Shown here: piece after piece, positions 25,118 through 28,849 of the stretch | Position numbering within the stretch: the stretch's first letter is position 1 | Layout: every line of letters begins with the position of its first letter | Source: JBAXLO01 sp037134755 | Lineage (GTDB): Bacteria > Bacteroidota > Bacteroidia > Bacteroidales > JACABE01 | DNA: 28,849 bases | Direction of reading: 5' to 3' | Assembly: GCA_037134755.1 (NCBI GenBank) | Contig: JBAXLO010000034.1 | Span: 1 to 28,849, forward strand | Position numbers and translations under genes: made by a program | The notes under the pieces: generated by a model | Told to the model about the DNA's origin: nothing | Database searches by the model: none | The model's input: the letters and a program-made list of their open reading frames with translations, nothing else

Positions 25118-26143
25118 TTATCCACGAATTAATAAAATAACTCCTGTTATCAATAAATTCACAATAGAAATAGGTATTAACCAAGTCCATCCTAAACGCA
25201 TTAATTGATCGTAACGGAAACGAGGTAAAGTCCATCTTATCCACATAAAAACAAAGCCAAAGAAAGATATTTTTAAGAAGAAAACTGCTGTTCCAATTAT
25301 TGTAATCCAGTTATGCGACAAACCGAGGCTGTCCTGGAAAGGAAAATTGTATCCACCAAAGAAAAGTGCCGAGATAATTGCACTTGAGATAAACATATTA
25401 ATGTATTCGGAGAATAAATAGAAACCTAACTTCATACTGCTGTATTCGGTATGGAAACCACCAACGAGTTCGGTTTCGCATTCGGGCAAATCAAAAGGTG
25501 CACGGTTGCATTCTGCCAAAGCACATATCATAAATACTAAAAAACCTACCGGTTGATACCATATATTCCAGTTAATACCCTTTTGCTGGGATACAATATC
25601 ATTTAAACTCAACGAACCAGCCATCATAACAACAGCCAACACCGCAAGCCCCATAGCCAACTCATAACTAATCATCTGAGAAGCGGCACGGACAGCACCC
25701 AACAACGAATATTTATTGTTAGAAGCCCATCCACCAAGCATTATACCGTAAACACCAACGGAAGTGACAGCCATAATGTAAAGCAAACCAATATTAATAT
25801 CGGCTACCTGCAACGAATATACCTTCCCTCCTATCTCAAGCGTTTTGCCCCACGGAATCACAGCACTGGTAAGTAAACAAACGAACATCGCCAGCATCGG
25901 CCCCATAATAAACAGGAAACGATTGGCTGTATTGGGCATAAACTCTTCTTTAAACAACAGCTTTAAACCATCGGCCAAAGGCTGAAAGATACCAAACGGT
26001 CCTGCACGGTTAGGCCCCAGTCTGTCCTGAAACCATGCCGCAAACTTACGTTCAAGATACGTTGAATACATTGCTACCAGCAAGCTAATCATCATGATTG
26101 CCGATATAAGTATTATCTTATATGTAATAAAATTCCAATCCAT
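25118..26143 (-). CDS. nuoH: NADH-quinone oxidoreductase subunit H
   Basis: A 341-residue membrane subunit of complex I that sits at the quinone-binding junction with the peripheral arm. Family hallmarks are visible: ERKFAAWFQDRLGPNRAGPFGIFQPLADGLKL near the start, RAASQMISYELAMG in the middle, and AECNRAPFDLPECETELVGGFHTEYSSMKLG later. About eight hydrophobic helices are present. It starts 12 bp after nuoG. No nuoI or other subunit follows, unlike the usual operon order. Confidence 0.97.
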   Translation of the reverse strand: MDWNFITYKIILISAIMMISLLVAMYSTYLERKFAAWFQDRLGPNRAGPFGIFQPLADGLKLLFKEEFMPNTANRFLFIMGPMLAMFVCLLTSAVIPWGKTLEIGGKVYSLQVADINIGLLYIMAVTSVGVYGIMLGGWASNNKYSLLGAVRAASQMISYELAMGLAVLAVVMMAGSLSLNDIVSQQKGINWNIWYQPVGFLVFMICALAECNRAPFDLPECETELVGGFHTEYSSMKLGFYLFSEYINMFISSAIISALFFGGYNFPFQDSLGLSHNWITIIGTAVFFLKISFFGFVFMWIRWTLPRFRYDQLMRLGWTWLIPISIVNLLITGVILLIRG

Positions 26144-26155
26144 TCTTTATTATTG

Positions 26156-27124
26156 CTATTCTTGTGGTTCAGTTTTGCCCTCAATAGGCTTAATAATTGA
26201 CTGCTTTGTTAGTTTGCCGTAATGATTCTGCGAAATAACCGAAGTACGCTTAATATCTCTAGGTCCTTCCACTTCCCAGTCTGATAGATTCTTCTTCTCA
26301 AACCTGCATTCGTTGCAAATAAAATCTTCTAACTCACCATACTGATCTTTTCTACCCGTTACGCGATATATTTCAGACCCAAACATCCAAAGAACAACCT
26401 TTCCGGCACATTCTTCGCAATGTCTATGAGCATCCATAGCTTTAGTAAACCACACACGGTTCTTAAAACGAAACGTCTTGTCGGTAAGAGCACCCACAGG
26501 ACACACATCAATAATATTTCCCGAGAAATCATTCTCAATAAAATTCTCAACAAAAGTACTTATCTCCGACACATCACCTCGATACAACACCCCATGAACC
26601 CTTTCGTTGGTAATCTGCTCGGCAGTATACACACAACGATAGCAAAGTATACATCTGTTCATGTGTAGCTTAATCTTATCACCAAAATCCTGAGGCGAAA
26701 ACTCGCGACGGTCTTCTTCGTACCTTGTTTCTTCCAAACCATGTTCGTAGCTCAGGTTCTGAAGGTCGCATTCACCCGCCTGATCACAAACAGGACAATC
26801 TAAAGGGTGATTTATCAATAAAAACTCAACGATAGCTTTTCGTTCTTTCAACACTTCGTCAGAAGTAATATTGGCAACCACCATCCCATTCTGCACCAAA
26901 GTACTGCACGAAGGCACCAACTTAGGCAAAGGACGCGGGTCCAGCTCCGACGAATGTATAACCTTAACCAGACAAGTCCTGCACTTACCTCCCGAGCCCT
27001 TAAGCTTGGAATAATAACACATTGCAGGCGGTACTATCTTCCCTCCTATCTTTCGGGCAGCATTCAGTATCGTTGTCCCCTCGTCAACTTCCGTTGTTAT
27101 ATTATCTATTGTTACTCTTAACAT
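26156..27124 (-). CDS. nuoG: NADH-quinone oxidoreductase subunit G, short form
   Basis: A 322-residue Fe-S subunit of complex I. It holds a 2Fe-2S site (Cys36, Cys48, Cys51, Cys73), a His-ligated 4Fe-4S site (His106, Cys110, Cys113, Cys119), a further 4Fe-4S site (Cys158, Cys161, Cys164, Cys208), and a C-terminal pair of CxxC motifs (Cys236/239 and Cys270/273). It lacks the large molybdopterin-oxidoreductase-like domain of E. coli NuoG (about 900 residues). From memory, short NuoG of about 330 residues is usual in several Bacteroidota, so this is probably not a truncation. It forms a two-gene unit with nuoH, and nuoF and nuoE are not upstream. Confidence 0.95.
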   Translation of the reverse strand: MLRVTIDNITTEVDEGTTILNAARKIGGKIVPPAMCYYSKLKGSGGKCRTCLVKVIHSSELDPRPLPKLVPSCSTLVQNGMVVANITSDEVLKERKAIVEFLLINHPLDCPVCDQAGECDLQNLSYEHGLEETRYEEDRREFSPQDFGDKIKLHMNRCILCYRCVYTAEQITNERVHGVLYRGDVSEISTFVENFIENDFSGNIIDVCPVGALTDKTFRFKNRVWFTKAMDAHRHCEECAGKVVLWMFGSEIYRVTGRKDQYGELEDFICNECRFEKKNLSDWEVEGPRDIKRTSVISQNHYGKLTKQSIIKPIEGKTEPQE

Positions 27125-27253
27125 TTCTTTCTATTTATAATACTTTTCAATATTGAGATGACAAATATTCTTAACAATATCAGCAAACTCATCATGAAAC
27201 TATTAGTAATTGTACGTAAATTAACAAATATTTGCTTACTATGTTTAATAGTG

Positions 27254-27261
27254 CAAAGATA
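27254..27261 (-). promoter_or_regulatory. Putative -7 box for nuoGH
   Basis: TATCTTTG on the minus strand matches TAnnTTTG. It lies 130 bp before the nuoG start, giving a leader of about 120 bases. No clear -33 element. It suggests that nuoGH is transcribed as its own unit. The rest of the gene-free stretch 27125-27512 holds two palindromic repeats and a terminator-like hairpin. Confidence 0.45.
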
Positions 27262-27301
27262 AAAAATTAAGGCTTTGTTATGTATTTTTATTGTTATGAT
27301 T

Positions 27302-27338
27302 TTTATATTTATAACCGAAGCTCGGGTTTAAATATAAA
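27302..27338. repeat. Palindromic repeat, copy C
   Basis: Identical to copy A (22306-22342) except for one base in the left arm (A for T before CCGAAGCTCGGG), with the same 17+3+17 arrangement. It lies 5 kb from copy A in the same orientation. Confidence 0.8.
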
Positions 27339-27366
27339 TGAAGAAAAGAATGTGCAATTTTTCAAC

Positions 27367-27397
27367 CTGACAGGTTCTTTCCTGTTAGTTTTTTTTT
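27367..27397 (+). terminator. Terminator-like hairpin without an obvious upstream gene
   Basis: CTGACAGG-TTCTTT-CCTGTTAG, a stem of 8 pairs including one G-U, directly followed by nine T on the plus strand. No plus-strand gene precedes it; only the divergent nuoG promoter region lies to the left. It may end a short non-coding RNA or antisense transcript, or be a remnant. Confidence 0.55.
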
Positions 27398-27415
27398 ATT
27401 TTTATGATGATGATT

Positions 27416-27452
27416 TTTATATTTATAACCGAAGAAAAGTTTTAAATATAAA
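27416..27452. repeat. Palindromic repeat, copy D (degenerate centre)
   Basis: Both outer arms match copy C, but the central GAAGCTCGGG is replaced by GAAGAAAAG, which abolishes the tip pairing. It lies 114 bp after copy C in the same orientation. Confidence 0.7.
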
Positions 27453-27512
27453 TGAAAAAAAGGCAGATGTTATTTTAAAACAACTGCCTTTATAATTTAA
27501 TTTTTAAGGATA

Positions 27513-27665
27513 CTATTTCCCAAAATTATTCCCTAAGATTTTCCCTAATTTACCATGTATTTCAAGAAGTTCTTTTTGTTCTTCTTCTGTCAATTCAACA
27601 TTATCATTATCTAAAATTTCTGCTATTTTTTTCATAGCTTCCAAAATTTGATCGTATGCACTCAT
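27513..27665 (-). CDS. Small acidic helical protein, unknown
   Basis: A 50-residue product if started at MSAYDQILEAMKKIAEILD. It is highly charged and predicted almost wholly helical (NVELTEEEQKELLEIHGKLGKILG). The open frame extends upstream to 27782, overlapping the 3' end of the preceding gene, but that extension has a basic, unlike composition, so I use the later ATG; an ATG at 27695 is also possible. No family recognised. The helical pattern could suit a small regulatory or antitoxin-like protein, but nothing proves this. Confidence 0.45.
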   Translation of the reverse strand: MSAYDQILEAMKKIAEILDNDNVELTEEEQKELLEIHGKLGKILGNNFGK

Positions 27666-27747
27666 ATTTATAAAATATTTAATTTCCCTACTCATAAGGC
27701 TTTTCAGTTCCGCCCCGTTTTTTTTATTGGTTTCTGGTTTCCAATTT

Positions 27748-28368
27748 TTATTTAATAGTTCTAACTGCACGAACATGAGCATCTAATAGTACATTAATTT
27801 GACCTCCTTCCGCATCCGAATCTTCGTTTATCCAACTACCAGCTCGGATTATAAATTTTGTAACTTCTCTATGTTCAGACCTCATATACCAAGTATCTTT
27901 CCCATCATCATCTTTTCCACCAATATCAAAAAACATTTTAAAAGAATAATTTTTTCCATCATTTCTATCAAACCAATATTCTTTATCTTTTAATGCCAAT
28001 TTTTTATGAAACATTAATTTAAGTTCTTCTTCGTTAGGTAATCTCCACCCTTCGCCTAATGATTTGCACAACTCTTGTGCTTTTGTAAACCAAATTTCAT
28101 CATATTCCCCAAAAAGAAGTAAATCTTTTTTCATAACTTCCAGATTGCCTATTTTAATAGTATTTGCAGGGTCAATTTTTGCTGTGGGATCACAAACCTT
28201 TTTGGATGGATCGGATCTTGGATCTACTGCTACCTTCTTTTTTATATGTATTGAATCATAATTAGCCTCTTTATATTCATCCCCTATTTCGTTTTCAACT
28301 TGACAATAAACATTTAGAGAGAAAAATACAAAAATTATTATACTTGAAATTTTCATTAAATTTTTCAT
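27748..28368 (-). CDS. Secreted protein with DUF1566/Lcl-like domain
   Basis: A 206-residue exported protein. The signal peptide (MKNLMKISSIIIFVFFSLNVYCQ) is followed by a charged linker and a domain from about residue 85. The motif AQELCKSLGEGWRLPNEEELKLMF and the ending HVRAVRTIK are typical of DUF1566 / Lcl C-terminal-type domains, which share the C-type-lectin/FGE-like fold and are found in surface proteins. Cleavage might instead be lipoprotein-like at VYC. Translation could also start at the second Met (residue 5). The partner or ligand is unknown. Confidence 0.72.
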   Translation of the reverse strand: MKNLMKISSIIIFVFFSLNVYCQVENEIGDEYKEANYDSIHIKKKVAVDPRSDPSKKVCDPTAKIDPANTIKIGNLEVMKKDLLLFGEYDEIWFTKAQELCKSLGEGWRLPNEEELKLMFHKKLALKDKEYWFDRNDGKNYSFKMFFDIGGKDDDGKDTWYMRSEHREVTKFIIRAGSWINEDSDAEGGQINVLLDAHVRAVRTIK

Positions 28369-28543
28369 TTTTATTTTTATTTAAATTATTGAAATATTTT
28401 ATTTATTAAATAATCTTAATTCAGTTTTTAATACAATTATGATAAATTGCATTTATGAATAGAATTCTGTAACTATTTTTAATAATTCAGGTGAAATTTA
28501 TATTCGCAACTGAACAAAATTAATAATTAAAGCAATATTATTC

Positions 28544-28849
28544 TTATAAGCAATCGAGAGCACATTTCTCTGTACAACGATATCTCCCAACCCTTACACC
28601 CAATAAATCTTGAGATTCCTTATAAGTATACCAATGATTTCCTTCTTTGTATCTAAAATAGCCTTCCCCTTTTTTAAACATCTTTCCACAACAATCACAT
28701 TTTTGCAATGTTTTTTCTTCTTCTGCAGTTTTAATAGCAGCTTGTTTTAATGAATCTTCTTTAGCAGCAGCTTGTTTTTTATTACTTGAATCACAAGAAT
28801 AGAATAAAAGCATACTAATAATAAAAAATAAGAATAAAATTTTTTTCAT
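28544..28849 (-). CDS. Small cysteine-rich lipoprotein
   Basis: A 101-residue lipoprotein whose ATG occupies the last three bases of the window, so a longer upstream start cannot be excluded. The signal peptide ends in lipobox FYSC (Cys19). A Lys/Ala/Glu-rich linker (about 20-48) leads to a compact C-terminal domain with CDCCGKMFKKGEGYF and CTEKCALDC. This cysteine spacing suggests a zinc-ribbon or treble-clef-like knuckle outside the cytoplasm, or disulfides. Family not recognised. No ribosomal or toxin relation is evident. Confidence 0.65.
   Translation of the reverse strand: MKKILFLFFIISMLLFYSCDSSNKKQAAAKEDSLKQAAIKTAEEEKTLQKCDCCGKMFKKGEGYFRYKEGNHWYTYKESQDLLGVRVGRYRCTEKCALDCL

Noticed and set aside
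26359..26668. Overlapping ORFs on both strands inside nuoG
   Set aside because: They are shadows of the conserved Fe-S domain coding sequence.
27280..27495. 71-codon plus-strand ORF with a repeated peptide (DFYIYNR..LNIN)
   Set aside because: The repeated peptide is simply the translation of palindromic repeat copies C and D, which lie 114 bp apart and so in the same frame. A terminator lies in the middle and the frame is low in complexity.

Overview
The window is AT-rich DNA (roughly 30% GC by eye) from a member of the Bacteroidota, most likely an environmental lineage. The evidence for this is: promoter -7 boxes of the TAnnTTTG type with weak or absent Shine-Dalgarno sequences; a short NuoG lacking the molybdopterin-like domain; a glycine-rich single-RRM protein; XRE-S24 regulators; and many small lipoproteins. 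No rRNA, tRNA, prophage, transposase or CRISPR array was seen.

Layout. (1) 1-164: the end of a 41-bp intergenic tandem repeat. (2) 297-6017 (+): a second-messenger block with two class III adenylate cyclases carrying different sensory modules (7TMR-DISM lipoprotein; TPR-like plus one TM helix), an HD-domain phosphohydrolase and a two-domain universal stress protein. (3) 6018-6596: gene-poor, with a nested inverted repeat. (4) 6597-10589: a DNA-damage block. On the minus strand is a radical SAM 'DNA modification/repair' protein with its DUF4130 partner. Divergent on the plus strand are an XRE-S24 (LexA/UmuD-like) repressor and DNA polymerase IV. The short shared intergenic region holds two opposing -7 boxes, each overlapped by a TACTAAT..AGTA dyad. 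(5) 10654-13585 (+): a membrane-anchored SRPBCC/GyrI-like protein, a soluble PAS histidine kinase and an iron-sulfur flavoprotein, closed by a strong hairpin. (6) 13696-19381 (+): a fused FAD/Fe-S D-2-hydroxyacid dehydrogenase, a di-haem peroxidase lipoprotein, an outer-membrane barrel and shikimate kinase. (7) 19448-22132 (-): an RRM protein and an M3 peptidyl-dipeptidase lipoprotein, each with a hairpin terminator. (8) 22206-25117: an accessory, repeat-rich region with a DUF4160/DUF2442 pair bracketed by copies of a palindromic repeat, a HEPN-like protein, a frameshifted secreted-protein gene and a decaying 42-bp tandem array. (9) 25118-27124 (-): an isolated nuoG(short)-nuoH pair without the rest of complex I. 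(10) 27125-28849: palindromic repeats around a terminator-like hairpin, then small exported proteins on the minus strand.

The most interesting signals are the apparent co-regulation of the poorly characterised radical SAM/DUF4130 pair with an SOS-like repressor and Pol IV; the compact cAMP-type locus; the repeat-bracketed DUF4160/DUF2442 pair next to a HEPN protein; the 42-bp array with one hyper-variable base; and the nuoGH pair separated from the other nuo genes. All calls come from reading the sequence; no database search was run.
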